Source: Arthrobacter sp. Soil762 (GTDB lineage: Bacteria; Actinomycetota; Actinomycetes; Actinomycetales; Micrococcaceae). Taken from it: a DNA stretch of 64,000 bases. The first letter of the stretch is position 1; every line of letters starts with the position of its first letter. The notes under the pieces are model-generated. The model was not told where the DNA came from. It did no database searches and was given only the letters and a program-made list of their open reading frames with translations. Shown in pieces: positions 54,034-62,709 of the stretch. Made by a program: the position numbers and the translations under genes. The stretch lies in NCBI RefSeq assembly GCF_001428335.1, contig NZ_LMSG01000019.1, positions 332,757 through 396,756 of the forward strand, written 5' to 3'.

Positions 54034-54795
54034 GTGGATTCGTCCGCAGAGGCGTCATCGTTGGCGCAAGGACTCCGGATTGTCCGGCTCGTGGCAGACC
54101 GGGAGAAGCGCGGCCGGCAACTGCTGGGCGTTTCCCAGCTGGCCGCGGAGCTGGACATGGACCAAAGCCGCGTTTCACGCCTGACGCAGGAACTGTGCGA
54201 GCTGGGCCTGCTGGAGCGGGTGGACCGGGGCCCGTTCCGGACCGGGCTGCGGTTCTTCAGCCTTGCCGCATCGCTGAACACCGGCTGGGTCCGCGAAGCC
54301 AAGCCCGAACTCGAGTCATTGGTTTCCGCCCTGGGGCTGCGGGCACGGCTTTCCATCCGGGACGGCTTCCGGGCGATCCTGTTGCGCGCCTCCAGCAACG
54401 ACGCCGGCCTGGGCAGCTTCGTTGCGCCGGGCATGGTGACGCCGGTCTGGTGCACCGGCGCCGGCAGGGCCCTGCTCTGGGACCACGACCAGCCCGCCCT
54501 GGAGTCGTTGCTGCGCGAGGTGAACTTCATCGGGGTGGGCGGCCCCGGCGCCGCGCACTCCGTCGATGAGGTCGGGGAGCTGATGGCCCGTGACCTGCTA
54601 CGCGGCTGCATCACCTGCGACGAGGAATTCGAGCACGACATCCTGGAACTCGCCGTCCCGGTCCGCGACGCCGGCGGCACCATCCTGGCCGCACTCAGCG
54701 TGCTGGGGCGGCGGAACGAGGTCGGCGACGACGCTGCGGGCATTGCCGCTGTCCTGCGCGGCGCTGCGGCGCGCTTGGGCTCCCTCGCCGCCTAG
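54034..54795 (+). CDS. IclR-family transcriptional regulator
   Basis: GTG start after GAGGGGTAATAAGC. The 253-residue protein has an IclR winged helix (QLLGVSQLAAELDMDQSRVSRLTQELCELGLLER) and an effector domain (RFFSLAASLN; WCTGAGRALLWD; ELAVPVRDAGGTILAAL). It lies 79 bases after the permease gene on the same strand and is probably its regulator. It resembles the second IclR protein at 55425 in layout. Confidence 0.87.
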   Translation: MDSSAEASSLAQGLRIVRLVADREKRGRQLLGVSQLAAELDMDQSRVSRLTQELCELGLLERVDRGPFRTGLRFFSLAASLNTGWVREAKPELESLVSALGLRARLSIRDGFRAILLRASSNDAGLGSFVAPGMVTPVWCTGAGRALLWDHDQPALESLLREVNFIGVGGPGAAHSVDEVGELMARDLLRGCITCDEEFEHDILELAVPVRDAGGTILAALSVLGRRNEVGDDAAGIAAVLRGAAARLGSLAA

Positions 54796-54807
54796 CAATC
54801 GCCGTGT

Positions 54808-55326
54808 CTAGGCACTATCGGGCGCAGCGGCGTCGGCATTTCTGAGGCGGCCAAGTTGGGTGCGGGTCATGTCAACGTCACCTTCCGGCAAGGCGTCCCC
54901 GTGCCGGTGAACGATCTTCCAGTCGCCGCCCTCGCGCCTGAAAATGGTTGTCACCCTGAGGGTGTAGGGCAATGGATCCGCACCTCCTACCGACGCGGTG
55001 GTGTGTTCTATCCCCACAACGTAGGCCAGGTCTCCGCTGACGCCGGCCGCGGTGACTTCGTACGTGAAGGACGCGCAGTTTGAGAAGCGTGATGCAAGGA
55101 GGTCGAAGAACGGGATCACCTCGTCCGCTCCGATGGTTGTCCTGGCGGCACCGAACAGGGTCACGGGGGCGGTGCGGGACCACAGGGCCTTTCGGGGTTC
55201 GGCGTCGCCGTTGTGCAGTGCGGTGTCGGCTTCGGTCAGGACAGGCATAACGGCTGCCAGGAATGCTTCTGCATCGTCCACGGCTTTCCCTTCGGTCGAA
55301 GCTCCGTTTTCATTCTGGGTACGCAT
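54808..55326 (-). CDS. SnoaL/DUF4440-like NTF2-fold protein
   Basis: The 172-residue protein has the NTF2-like cone fold pattern: FLAAVMPVLTEADTALHNGD, then TLFGAARTTIGADEVIPFFD and a C-terminal TTIFRREGGDWKIVHRHGD, typical of DUF4440/SnoaL-3 proteins. No catalytic residues can be assigned. It is convergent with the IclR gene with a 12-base gap. Start at ATG 55326; a later start is possible. Confidence 0.75.
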   Translation of the reverse strand: MRTQNENGASTEGKAVDDAEAFLAAVMPVLTEADTALHNGDAEPRKALWSRTAPVTLFGAARTTIGADEVIPFFDLLASRFSNCASFTYEVTAAGVSGDLAYVVGIEHTTASVGGADPLPYTLRVTTIFRREGGDWKIVHRHGDALPEGDVDMTRTQLGRLRNADAAAPDSA

Positions 55327-55424
55327 GGGCCTTGGCGCAAGGGTCCCCCAGCCGGGGTCCCTTTGTCGAGGAAGCGCGTCTCACCATCGATCGGCTCGGC
55401 CAGGGCGCGTTGTGACTTTCTAGG

Positions 55425-56207
55425 TCAAAATGGTTTGCGAGATTCCGCAGGCTGGTAGCCAAGCCTGGCCTCCAGCCAGCGGCCCTGCTCCAGCAGGGCC
55501 GCCGCGAACTCGGCCCGGCGCGGCTCCAGGCGCGCCCTGGTGCCCACAATCTGCAGTGCCGCCGCCACGTCCCCTTTGAAATCCCGGACGGGGACGGCCA
55601 GCGAATAGAGCCCCGGCTCTGCTTCCTGATCCACCACTGAGTAACCCCGCACCCGCGCCGCAGCCAGCCGCCCAAGGAAATCGCCGACGTCGCACGGGGT
55701 ATTGGGGCCGTGCCGCACAAAGTCGACGCCGGCGAAAACGGTCCGCACTTCGGCTTCCGACGACTCCCACAGCACGGCCTGCCCGGCGTCGCTGCAGTAC
55801 GCGGGGTAGGGCCTGCCCAGCCATGAGCCCACCAGGTTGCTGCTGGCCGGAACGCTTTCGCCGATGGTTACGGTGCTCGCGCCGTGCAGCACGCCCAGGA
55901 AGCACCCCTCGTCGGTGTCGCGGGCCAGCTGCTCCAGTGCCACGGCGCCGTCTGAGTGCAGCCTCTGCGCCGTCAGCTGCTGGGCATCGGTCAGGATGGA
56001 CCAGTCCAGGGTGTAGGTGCGCTCGCCGGTCCGGCCGAGGAATCCTTCCTGCTCGCCGGTGCGGAGGTTGCGCGACACCTGGCTGCGGTCCTTGCCCAGG
56101 TCTGCTGCGATCCGTGCGACGGTGGCGCCCGGAAGTCCGGCCCCATGCCGTGCACCCAATGCCAGGATGGCCAGCATGCCGCGGCCCATGCTGGAGGTTT
56201 TCGACAT
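55425..56207 (-). CDS. IclR-family transcriptional regulator
   Basis: The 260-residue protein begins MSKTSSMGRGMLAILALG at ATG 56207 (a GTG at 56249 is an alternative). It has a winged helix (GATVARIAADLGKDRSQVSRNLRTGEQEGFLGR) and an IclR effector domain (AYCSDAGQAVLWES; SLAVPVRDFKGDVAAAL). Divergent from the homocysteine methyltransferase gene 126 bases away, it is the likely regulator of that gene. Confidence 0.85.
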   Translation of the reverse strand: MSKTSSMGRGMLAILALGARHGAGLPGATVARIAADLGKDRSQVSRNLRTGEQEGFLGRTGERTYTLDWSILTDAQQLTAQRLHSDGAVALEQLARDTDEGCFLGVLHGASTVTIGESVPASSNLVGSWLGRPYPAYCSDAGQAVLWESSEAEVRTVFAGVDFVRHGPNTPCDVGDFLGRLAAARVRGYSVVDQEAEPGLYSLAVPVRDFKGDVAAALQIVGTRARLEPRRAEFAAALLEQGRWLEARLGYQPAESRKPF

Positions 56208-56333
56208 AGGCGAGAGTCTAATGGAGCTGCCGGACTCCGAGGCGGTCACAGTTAGCCATGCTCGTTACCAGCAACTCAAATTGCCTATGATGAACAGGAA
56301 AGCCTTTTGCCGCCAACATCCGGAGTGCCTGCC

Positions 56334-57305
56334 ATGCCCCGCAACACCACGCTGTCCCGCCTGCTGGATGCCGGAGCGCATCTCACCGCGGACGGCGCCC
56401 TGGCCACCGAACTTGAGGCGCGTGGCTGCAGCCTGGACGACCCGCTGTGGTCCGCCAAGGTCCTGCTGGAGCGGCCACAGCTGATCCGCGACGTGCACCG
56501 GGACTATTTCGACGCCGGCGCCAACGTGGCCACCACCGCCAGCTACCAGGCCACGCCGCTGGGGTTCGCGCAGCGGGGACTTTCCGAGGACGCGGCACTG
56601 GACCTGGTGGCATTGTCCGTCCGGCTGGCGGAGGAGGCCCGGCGCGAACACCTTGACCGGCACCCTCAGGCCGGGCCGCTGCTGATCGCCGGATCCGTGG
56701 GCCCCTATGGCGCCTACCTCGCGGACGGCTCGGAGTACCGCGGGGACTATGTCCTGGACGCAGAGGCCTTCAAGGAGTTCCACCGCCCCCGCATCGGAGC
56801 CCTGGTGGAGGCAGGTGCCGACTTCCTGGCCTGCGAGACCCTGCCGTCCTTTGCCGAAGCGGAGGCGCTGCTGGCACTGACCGCGGAGTTCGACGTCGAA
56901 TCCTGGTTCTCCTTCTCGCTGCAGGACGGTGCGCACATCAGCGACGGCACCCCGTTGGCTGCTGTAGGGGAACTCTGCGGGTCCGAGCCGCGGGTGGTGG
57001 CCGTGGGCGTGAACTGCGTGCCGCTGCACCTGGTTCCGGCCGCCCTGGCAGCCTTGCGCGGGGCGGGCTCGAAGCGGCTGGTCACCTATCCGAACTCCGG
57101 CGAAAGCTACGATGCTGCCACCAAGACCTGGGCATCCGAATCCGGCAAAGCCGATCCAGCGGCCGAAGCCCAGACCGCCGGCCTCGCAGCCGGAGCCGGT
57201 GCCTGGCGGGAGCTCGGTGCCCGCATCGTGGGAGGCTGCTGCCGCACCACGCCCCGGGACATCGCCGCCCTCGCCACCACCCGGGCTGCCTACCCCGGGC
57301 CCTAG
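56334..57305 (+). CDS. mmuM: Homocysteine S-methyltransferase
   Basis: ATG 56334 follows CCGGAGTGCCTGCC. The 323-residue protein is a betaine/homocysteine methyltransferase-like barrel: LTADGALATELEARG at the start, ANVATTASYQATP, LLIAGSVGPYGAYLADGSEYRG, and the zinc ligands Cys in VGVNCVP and the pair GGCCRTTP. It transfers a methyl group from S-methylmethionine (or AdoMet) to homocysteine. Its stop overlaps the convergent paiB-like gene. Confidence 0.93.
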   Translation: MPRNTTLSRLLDAGAHLTADGALATELEARGCSLDDPLWSAKVLLERPQLIRDVHRDYFDAGANVATTASYQATPLGFAQRGLSEDAALDLVALSVRLAEEARREHLDRHPQAGPLLIAGSVGPYGAYLADGSEYRGDYVLDAEAFKEFHRPRIGALVEAGADFLACETLPSFAEAEALLALTAEFDVESWFSFSLQDGAHISDGTPLAAVGELCGSEPRVVAVGVNCVPLHLVPAALAALRGAGSKRLVTYPNSGESYDAATKTWASESGKADPAAEAQTAGLAAGAGAWRELGARIVGGCCRTTPRDIAALATTRAAYPGP

Positions 57306-57931
57306 GCGCGCACCGGCCGTGCCCGCTCGACGTCGGCGGCGCTTTCCGTATCCCCGCGGGCGGTGAGCCCAGCCACGACGCCGTCGACGTCCGCCGCTGG
57401 CCGGTTCTGGCTCAGCTTGGTCTTCGCCTCGATCCTGGTGATGACCAGTTCGATGCCCACAATGGCGCGCAGCTGGCCCGAGATATAACGTTCCGGCGCG
57501 TCGTCCACGCTCCACGGGTGCTCGAAGCCAGCTTCGTGGACGCCGGTGAGCCGCCTGACCTGGCCGGCGATCCACTCCGGGTCGTCATGGATCACGAGAT
57601 GGCCGTACACGTGCGCCGTGGAGTAGTTCCAGGTGGGGACCACGCGTCCGTGCTCGGCCTTGGACGCATACCAGGACGGCGATATGTAGGCGTCCGCGCC
57701 CTGGACGATCATCAGGGATTCCCCGATCGCCGGCTCGGACCACTGGGGGTTGTTCCTGGCGACGTGTGTGTGCAGCGCGCCGTGTTCGCCCACCGAGGGG
57801 TCGTGCACGAACGGCAGCAGGGTGGCAAGCATGCCTCCTGATGTCATGGTGACCAGGTTCGCTGCGCCCGGCCTGGTCAGTAGTTCCCGGATGGCCTCGG
57901 GTCCGGCTTCAAAATGAGCTGGGGTGTACAT
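57302..57931 (-). CDS. PaiB-type FMN-binding regulator
   Basis: The 209-residue protein matches the PaiB/FMN-binding split-barrel family: MYTPAHFEAG at the start, ARNNPQW, GADAYISPSWYASK, VPTWNYSTAHVYG and ELVITRIEAKTKLSQNRP near the end, all highly characteristic. PaiB proteins were described as negative regulators of sporulation and protease genes in Bacillus. It lies 4 bases downstream of the EamA gene stop and is probably cotranscribed with it. Confidence 0.93.
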   Translation of the reverse strand: MYTPAHFEAGPEAIRELLTRPGAANLVTMTSGGMLATLLPFVHDPSVGEHGALHTHVARNNPQWSEPAIGESLMIVQGADAYISPSWYASKAEHGRVVPTWNYSTAHVYGHLVIHDDPEWIAGQVRRLTGVHEAGFEHPWSVDDAPERYISGQLRAIVGIELVITRIEAKTKLSQNRPAADVDGVVAGLTARGDTESAADVERARPVRA

Positions 57932-57935
57932 GGTG

Positions 57936-58889
57936 CTAATCCCTTACAGGTTCGAGTTGTTTCGTGACGGGACGGGCGTCGGGCTGGAGGGCCGCGGGCT
58001 GAGTGGGCGCCGGCTTGAGCCGGACCCGGACCGCGGCGCCCGCGCAGAGAATGACTGCAAGGCCGCCCACAATGGTGCTCCACGTCAGCGACTCGCCGAG
58101 CAGGAGGCCCGCCCAGCAGATGCTCAGCACGGGCTGGACAAGCTGGATCTGGCTGACCTGGGCCATGGGTCCGATGGCCAGGCCGCGGTACCAGGCGAAG
58201 AAGCCGAGGAACATGCTGACCACGCCGAGGTACGCAAAGGCCAGCCACTGGACCGGTGTGCCCGACGGCGGCTGCTGCGCCACGGACACCGCCACCAGGA
58301 TCACCATCAGCGGCGACGCCAGTACCAGCGCCCAGGACACGGTCTGCCAGGCGCCGAGCTCGCGGGCCAGCAGGCCACCTTCCGCATAGCCGATGGCCGC
58401 GGCCACCACCGCGCCCAGGAGCAGCAGGTCCGCCGAGTGCAGCTGCCCGAATCCGCCGGACTGCATGGAGGCGAAGGCGATGGCCGCCAGCGCTCCCACG
58501 CCGGTGATGAGCCAGAACGCCAGGCGTGGACGCTCGCGCCCCCGAAGAACTGCAGCCACTGCCGTCGCCGCGGGCAACAGGGCGATCACGACGGCGCCGT
58601 GACTGGCCGGTGTGGTGGTGAGTGCAAAGGAGGTCAGCAGGGGAAACCCGACGACGATGCCGCCGGCCACCACCGCGAGACGGACCCACTGCGTGCCGCG
58701 GGGGAGCCCCTGCCGGGTGAGGGCGAGCGCGAAGGCGGCGAGGATGGCGGCTACCACCGCACGGCCCGACCCGATAAACAGCGGGGACAGGGACTCGACA
58801 GCCACCTTCGTGAAGGGAACCGTGAAGGAGAAGGCCGCTACTCCCGCGAAACCCCACCAGAGGCCGATGGGCTGGCGGGACGGTATCAC
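57936..58889 (-). CDS. EamA-family (DMT) transporter
   Basis: Start chosen at GTG 58889, which leaves the palindromic operator outside the gene; ATG 58928 is the alternative and would place it inside. The 317-residue protein has ten transmembrane segments in two EamA repeats (GFAGVAAFSFTVPFTKVA; then LLGAVVAAAIGYAEGGLLA). Proteins of this type export metabolites such as amino acids. The divergent MocR gene is the likely regulator. paiB follows immediately. Confidence 0.87.
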   Translation of the reverse strand: MIPSRQPIGLWWGFAGVAAFSFTVPFTKVAVESLSPLFIGSGRAVVAAILAAFALALTRQGLPRGTQWVRLAVVAGGIVVGFPLLTSFALTTTPASHGAVVIALLPAATAVAAVLRGRERPRLAFWLITGVGALAAIAFASMQSGGFGQLHSADLLLLGAVVAAAIGYAEGGLLARELGAWQTVSWALVLASPLMVILVAVSVAQQPPSGTPVQWLAFAYLGVVSMFLGFFAWYRGLAIGPMAQVSQIQLVQPVLSICWAGLLLGESLTWSTIVGGLAVILCAGAAVRVRLKPAPTQPAALQPDARPVTKQLEPVRD

Positions 58890-58899
58890 TGGCCGTAAA

Positions 58900-58917
58900 A
58901 GTGTAGTAGCGCTACTA
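58900..58917. promoter_or_regulatory. Overlapping divergent promoters with a 14-bp palindrome
   Basis: TAGTAGCGCTACTA (58904-58917) is a perfect palindrome. It contains a plus-strand -10-like TACTAT (58912-58917), 9 bases before ATG 58927. A minus-strand TACACT (58905-58900) lies 10 bases before GTG 58889. Both transcripts would be leaderless, and a MocR dimer on the palindrome would control both. Confidence 0.6.
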
Positions 58918-58926
58918 TTGTCTCTC

Positions 58927-60339
58927 ATGAACAACGATAGCAGTTCCCGGATTGTGGCGCACCTGAAGAAATGGATTTCTTCGGCCGCGCCCGGTGCGAA
59001 GCTGCCGTCCACGCGGTCGTTGGTGGCCGAGTACCAGGCCAGTCCCGTCACGGTGCAGAAGGCGCTGCAGACGCTCACGGCACAGGGACTGATCGAGAGC
59101 CGGCCCGGCGTCGGGACTTTTGTACGCGCCGTCCGGAGCGCCCGTCCCTCCGACTACGGCTGGCAGACGGCGGCCCTCCGTTCCCCGCTGGCGCCCCCGC
59201 CCCCGGCGTCCAGCACCATGCGCAACGTGGCCAACGATGCCATCTCCTTCCACTCCGGCTACCCGGACCGCGAACTCCTGCCCGAGCGGCTGGTGCGGGC
59301 CGCCCTTGCCCGGGCAGCCCGCGGCGACGCCGCCTTGTCCCGTCCGCCCGCAGCCGGTCTGCCGGAACTGCAATCGTGGTTCGCGCACGAACTCGGTGCC
59401 TCGACACCGGCCGGGACCACCCCGCCGAACCCGAGCGACGTCGTCGTACTCCCCGGAAGCCAAAGCGGGCTGAGCTCCATCTTCAGCGCGCTCGCGGGCC
59501 GCGGACAGCCGCTGCTGATGGAATCGCCGTCCTACTGGGGTGCCATTCTGGCAGCGGGGCAGGGCGGCGTGCGCATTGTCCCGGTGCCCAGCGGACCGGA
59601 CGGACCGGACCCGGCGGAACTGGCCCGGGCCTTTGAGGAGTCCGGCGCGCGGCTGTTCTACGCGCAGCCCAACTACGCCAACCCCACCGGCGCGCAGTGG
59701 TCTGCTGAACGGCGTGAACAGGTCCTGGACGTGGTGCGCGCGAAGGGGGCGTTCCTGGTGGAGGACGACTGGGCGCACGACTTTGGCATCAGCTCCAACC
59801 CCGTGCCCGTCGCCTCCCGCGACGACTCCGGCCACGTGGTCTACCTGCGCTCGCTGACCAAAAGCGTGTCACCGTCGATCCGGGTCGCCGCGGTGATCGC
59901 CCGCGGTCCGGCACGGGAGCGCATCCTGGCGGACCGGGCGGCCGAATCGATGTACGTCAGCGGGCTGCTCCAGGCGGCAGCGCTCGACGTCGTGACGCAG
60001 CCCGGGTGGCAGACGCACCTTCGCAACCTCCGCCACCAGCTCGAGTCGCGCCGCGACCTGCTGGTCACCAGCCTGCGCCAGCATGCCCCGCAGGCTCATA
60101 TCGAGCAGGTGCCCAAGGGCGGCCTGAACCTGTGGGCGCGGCTGCCCGACGGGACCGACCTCGAACGGCTGACCCGCGACTGCGAAAGCGCCGGGGTGAT
60201 CATCGCCGCCGGCAACGAGTGGTTCCCGGCCGAGCCGGCAGGCCCGTTCATCCGGCTCAACTACTCGGGGACAAATCCGGGCGCCTTCCCGGAAGGCGCC
60301 CGGATCATCGGCCAAATGCTTGAGCGGAACAGGGGCTAG
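58927..60339 (+). CDS. MocR-type regulator (GntR-aminotransferase fusion)
   Basis: The 470-residue protein has an N-terminal GntR helix-turn-helix (GAKLPSTRSLVAEYQASPVTVQKALQTLTAQGLIE) and a class I aminotransferase-like domain (LPGSQSGLSSIFSAL; YAQPNYANPTGAQWS; LRSLTKSVSPSIRVA with the PLP Lys). MocR regulators sense PLP and an amine or amino acid. Divergent from an EamA exporter, it probably controls both genes. No ribosome-binding site precedes the ATG, consistent with a leaderless mRNA. Confidence 0.9.
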   Translation: MNNDSSSRIVAHLKKWISSAAPGAKLPSTRSLVAEYQASPVTVQKALQTLTAQGLIESRPGVGTFVRAVRSARPSDYGWQTAALRSPLAPPPPASSTMRNVANDAISFHSGYPDRELLPERLVRAALARAARGDAALSRPPAAGLPELQSWFAHELGASTPAGTTPPNPSDVVVLPGSQSGLSSIFSALAGRGQPLLMESPSYWGAILAAGQGGVRIVPVPSGPDGPDPAELARAFEESGARLFYAQPNYANPTGAQWSAERREQVLDVVRAKGAFLVEDDWAHDFGISSNPVPVASRDDSGHVVYLRSLTKSVSPSIRVAAVIARGPARERILADRAAESMYVSGLLQAAALDVVTQPGWQTHLRNLRHQLESRRDLLVTSLRQHAPQAHIEQVPKGGLNLWARLPDGTDLERLTRDCESAGVIIAAGNEWFPAEPAGPFIRLNYSGTNPGAFPEGARIIGQMLERNRG

Positions 60340-60342
60340 GGC

Positions 60343-60867
60343 TCAGCTGGCCAGTTCGGCGCAGACATCCAGCGCCGATCCCGAGGTGCTCACCAACGTG
60401 AACACGCCAGTAACAGGGTCGACGGTGAAGACGATCCTTCCGATGTAATGGATGGTGGATGGGCCCGCGGGCACATCGCTGGGATACATGACGAGCCCGT
60501 TATGCCCGGTGGCCGTGTAGGTCAGGGTACCGTCCGGGTTGACCACGATTTCCGTCACTGATCCATCTGTCCGGATGGTGATTGACTCGCCCGCCACCGG
60601 CTTCTTCTTGGTCCCATAGTTCGTATAGGTCAGGAGCACTCCCTTGCCTGCCGTGAGGATTCGAACAACTTCGCCGTTCTTATCGGTGAACTCCTCGGTG
60701 TGGAGGTTTCCGCCTGTCCACGACACCCCGAGGTTGAACTCACATCCGATCCCTGCCGGGAGGATGAAGGAAACGTCGTCGGCCAAAGCCGGCTGTGCAG
60801 GCGTCACCAGGGCGGCTGCTGCAAGCGCGGACAGCGTCAGACCGCGAGAAATGCTGCTGATTTTCAT
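60343..60867 (-). CDS. Secreted protein of unknown function under a SARP-type site
   Basis: ATG follows AAAGGAAAT. The 174-residue protein has a signal peptide (about 1-29, ending PALA) and a beta-rich mature domain with two cysteines (GCEFNLGVSW and the C-terminal DVCAELAS) that may pair. Repeated TVDP/TLTY/VTEIVVNPDGTLTY patterns suggest an all-beta fold. I recognise no family. Its promoter carries the heptamer direct repeat at 60921-60938 found twice more near the SARP gene. Confidence 0.78.
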   Translation of the reverse strand: MKISSISRGLTLSALAAAALVTPAQPALADDVSFILPAGIGCEFNLGVSWTGGNLHTEEFTDKNGEVVRILTAGKGVLLTYTNYGTKKKPVAGESITIRTDGSVTEIVVNPDGTLTYTATGHNGLVMYPSDVPAGPSTIHYIGRIVFTVDPVTGVFTLVSTSGSALDVCAELAS

Positions 60868-60920
60868 GGGATTTCCTTTCGAACGTATTCGGGTTGGTTT
60901 TCCTAGCGTGGCCCTGTGGA

Positions 60921-60938
60921 CTTAACCGGTCCTTAATC
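60921..60938 (-). promoter_or_regulatory. SARP-type heptamer direct repeat, site 1
   Basis: On the minus strand: GATTAAG-GACC-GGTTAAG, two heptamers 11 bases apart, as in SARP operators. A CTAG at 60903-60906 follows 15 bases on as part of a possible -10. It is upstream of the secreted-protein gene. Thirty-one of 34 surrounding bases match site 3. Confidence 0.65.
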
Positions 60939-61017
60939 GCCTCGGCGGCAGTCGACGCGAAAGCACCGACGCGACAGGGAAAGCCTCATGATTTACCGTG
61001 AGCATCACGCGTCAGAA

Positions 61018-61055
61018 CGGCCCGGCGTGAACCTTCGAAACCTCACGCCGGGCCG
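61018..61055. terminator. Orphan terminator-like hairpin
   Basis: CGGCCCGGCGTGA pairs with TCACGCCGGGCCG (13 bp, 12-base loop), followed by TTCGTTT. It fits a plus-strand terminator, but no plus-strand gene ends nearby, which hints at an unannotated RNA or lost gene. Confidence 0.7.
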
Positions 61056-61622
61056 TTCGTTTATCCGGTCATCGTCAGCCTGACGCCGCCGATGACACTA
61101 AATCAAGACCTCAAAGCAAAACCAGCATCGTCACCGGCAAAGACGCCCCCACCGCCAAACACCGCGACGCTTAACACGCCGGTGCGTTGGCTTCATGCAG
61201 GGCCGGAATGGGTTTCGGCCGGTACGCTTCGGCAACAGCCGTGGCGTCCCATGATTGCTGTGGGGTGATGCGCCCGGGCTTGACCCCGAGCGAGGTCACG
61301 TAGGTGACCATGTGTTGAAGCAGACCTGTCACCGATGTCCTGCGACATAACACTCCTACTTTAAAAGCACCCACCCGCGCGGCGTGCCGCCGTCGCTTTG
61401 CCGGACCCGCCCACGACTTTGCATCAGCCCCAGGGCTCTGGACATGGTCCGAGATATGCACCCAGCGGGGCTTCAACGACGCGCGCTCCGGTCGCACGAA
61501 ATCCTGGCATCTCGCTGTAGGTTCGGTGCTGGCGGGGCAAATGAGCGAATCCAGTCGATCGTTTCGCGCCGACGCAGCCCCCAGTGTCGACAAGCTCGGG
61601 AACTTCCCGGCCCGCCGAGGTG

Positions 61623-61640
61623 AATTAAGGATCGATTAAG
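61623..61640 (+). promoter_or_regulatory. SARP-type heptamer direct repeat, site 2
   Basis: AATTAAG-GATC-GATTAAG on the plus strand, 11-base period. TTAG follows at 61656-61659, the same offset (16 bases) as at site 3. It lies 59 bases before the 42-codon membrane peptide. Confidence 0.6.
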
Positions 61641-61699
61641 CCCTGCGCGCGACCCTTAGAACACCAGCCGGTACAAACCACCCGAAATGGAGAACCCCC

Positions 61700-61828
61700 A
61701 TGAAAACCGTTAGGCGTCTGTTCTCTCCTTATATCCTTTTGTTGAACCTATTTATTATCGGATTCACTATCTTTCTTCTGTCCCTTATAACGGGCGTCGT
61801 CAATGCCGTATCCATATTCCAAATTTAA
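61700..61828 (+). CDS. 42-residue membrane peptide
   Basis: ATG follows TGGAGAACCCCC. The 42-residue product has a short basic N terminus (MKTVRRLFSPY) and one long hydrophobic helix (ILLLNLFIIGFTIFLLSLI), then GVVNAVSIFQI. Codons are strikingly AT-rich compared with the rest of the window. The frame after its TAA continues with sensible residues (see 61829-61990), so it may be the start of a decayed longer membrane protein rather than a complete peptide. A SARP-like site lies upstream. Confidence 0.5.
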   Translation: MKTVRRLFSPYILLLNLFIIGFTIFLLSLITGVVNAVSIFQI

Positions 61829-61990
61829 GCTAAGACGGAGCTGGCCTTCGATAAAGACGGCAATCCTGTAAAGCAAACCGTTTTTATGGGTAACTCTTTC
61901 GATACGACTAGTTGCCATCGTCGGCAAAGGCCACCAGTCCGCGATCGGGAAACTCGCGGAGAGAACCACCAGCTACAACTACACGTGAGG
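61829..61990 (+). pseudogene. Possible decayed continuation of the membrane peptide gene
   Basis: Directly after the TAA the same frame reads AKTELAFDKDGNPVKQTVFM. A frame change near 61910 then gives LVAIVGKGHQSAIGKLAER to a TGA just before the next gene. Both look like real protein segments. A stop and one frameshift would explain the loss of a ~95-residue membrane protein. Confidence 0.4.
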
Positions 61991-61997
61991 AGCACTC

Positions 61998-62600
61998 ATG
62001 ACCATCCTGACAATGCCCACAGAAGCCGAAGCTGCCGGCCTGAGGGCTGAAATTTTCGCCGACGACGTCCGGTCTCTCGGTTACGTGCCGAGCCATACGA
62101 AGGCCATGAGCCTGAACCCGGAGGCCTACCTGGCGTGGGAATCCCTTTCCAAGGCCATCAGCTCCTCGCTGGGCCTTCGCCGCTATGAATTGGTTACGTT
62201 GGCCGCGGCGCAGGTCATCGGTTCGTCCCATTGCAGGCTGGCCCACGGGAAGAAGACGCTGCAGATCATTAGTGAAGAGCAGTTGCTTGCAATAGCCATG
62301 GACTTCCACGACGCAGGCCTGCCCGCGGCTGAGGTTGCCATGATGGACTTTGCTGTGAAGCTCAGCACCGATGCGGCGGCCATGACCGACGGCGATGCAC
62401 AGCAACTGCGCGACTTCGGCTACAGCGACCGCGAGATCGCCGACATCACGCTGGCGGCGGCGGCCCGAAACTTCTTCAGCCGGGCGTTGCTTGCCATGGC
62501 TGTTGACGTGGACGTTCCCGAGGGCCTTAGCCGTGATCTGCAGGGCGCGCTGCTAGCACCGTTGGCAGGCTGGACTGCCGAAGCCGAGCAACGCCAATAG
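61998..62600 (+). CDS. AhpD-like/carboxymuconolactone decarboxylase-family protein
   Basis: ATG follows GTGAGGAGCACTC. The 200-residue all-helical protein shows the family pattern LRRYELVTLAAAQVIGSSHCRLAHGKK. In AhpD the active motif is CxxC...H; here the first Cys is Ser (SSHC), leaving one Cys and the His. Peroxidase-related subfamily members often keep only part of the motif, so activity is uncertain. It is downstream of the membrane peptide and possibly cotranscribed from the SARP-like promoter at 61623. Confidence 0.85.
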   Translation: MTILTMPTEAEAAGLRAEIFADDVRSLGYVPSHTKAMSLNPEAYLAWESLSKAISSSLGLRRYELVTLAAAQVIGSSHCRLAHGKKTLQIISEEQLLAIAMDFHDAGLPAAEVAMMDFAVKLSTDAAAMTDGDAQQLRDFGYSDREIADITLAAAARNFFSRALLAMAVDVDVPEGLSRDLQGALLAPLAGWTAEAEQRQ

Positions 62601-62709
62601 TGGTTCCTGGCCTCCTTGGCCCCGTTCGGGGACTGGCCGCGAACCGGACCGCCAGCGAAACGATAGGAGCATCCCATGCTCCTAGCGGATGAATCTACAA
62701 CACAGATAC

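Larger units (their letters stand above)
60868..61699. other. Gap with regulatory sites but no firm gene
   Basis: The region holds two SARP-like sites and one strong hairpin. A minus-strand frame of 140 codons (61171-61593) ends MVTYVTSLGVKPGRITPQQSW..., but its first half looks non-coding. I recognise no family, so it is not called as a gene. Confidence 0.4.

Noticed and set aside
52527..54743. A 738-codon open frame on the minus strand opposite the permease and IclR genes
   Set aside because: Its product is Gly/Asp/His-rich shadow sequence without motifs; both plus-strand genes are clearly real.
61171..61593. A 140-codon minus-strand frame in the SARP region
   Set aside because: Its N-terminal half has shadow-like composition, no ribosome-binding site is seen and no family is recognised; it is kept only as a remark.
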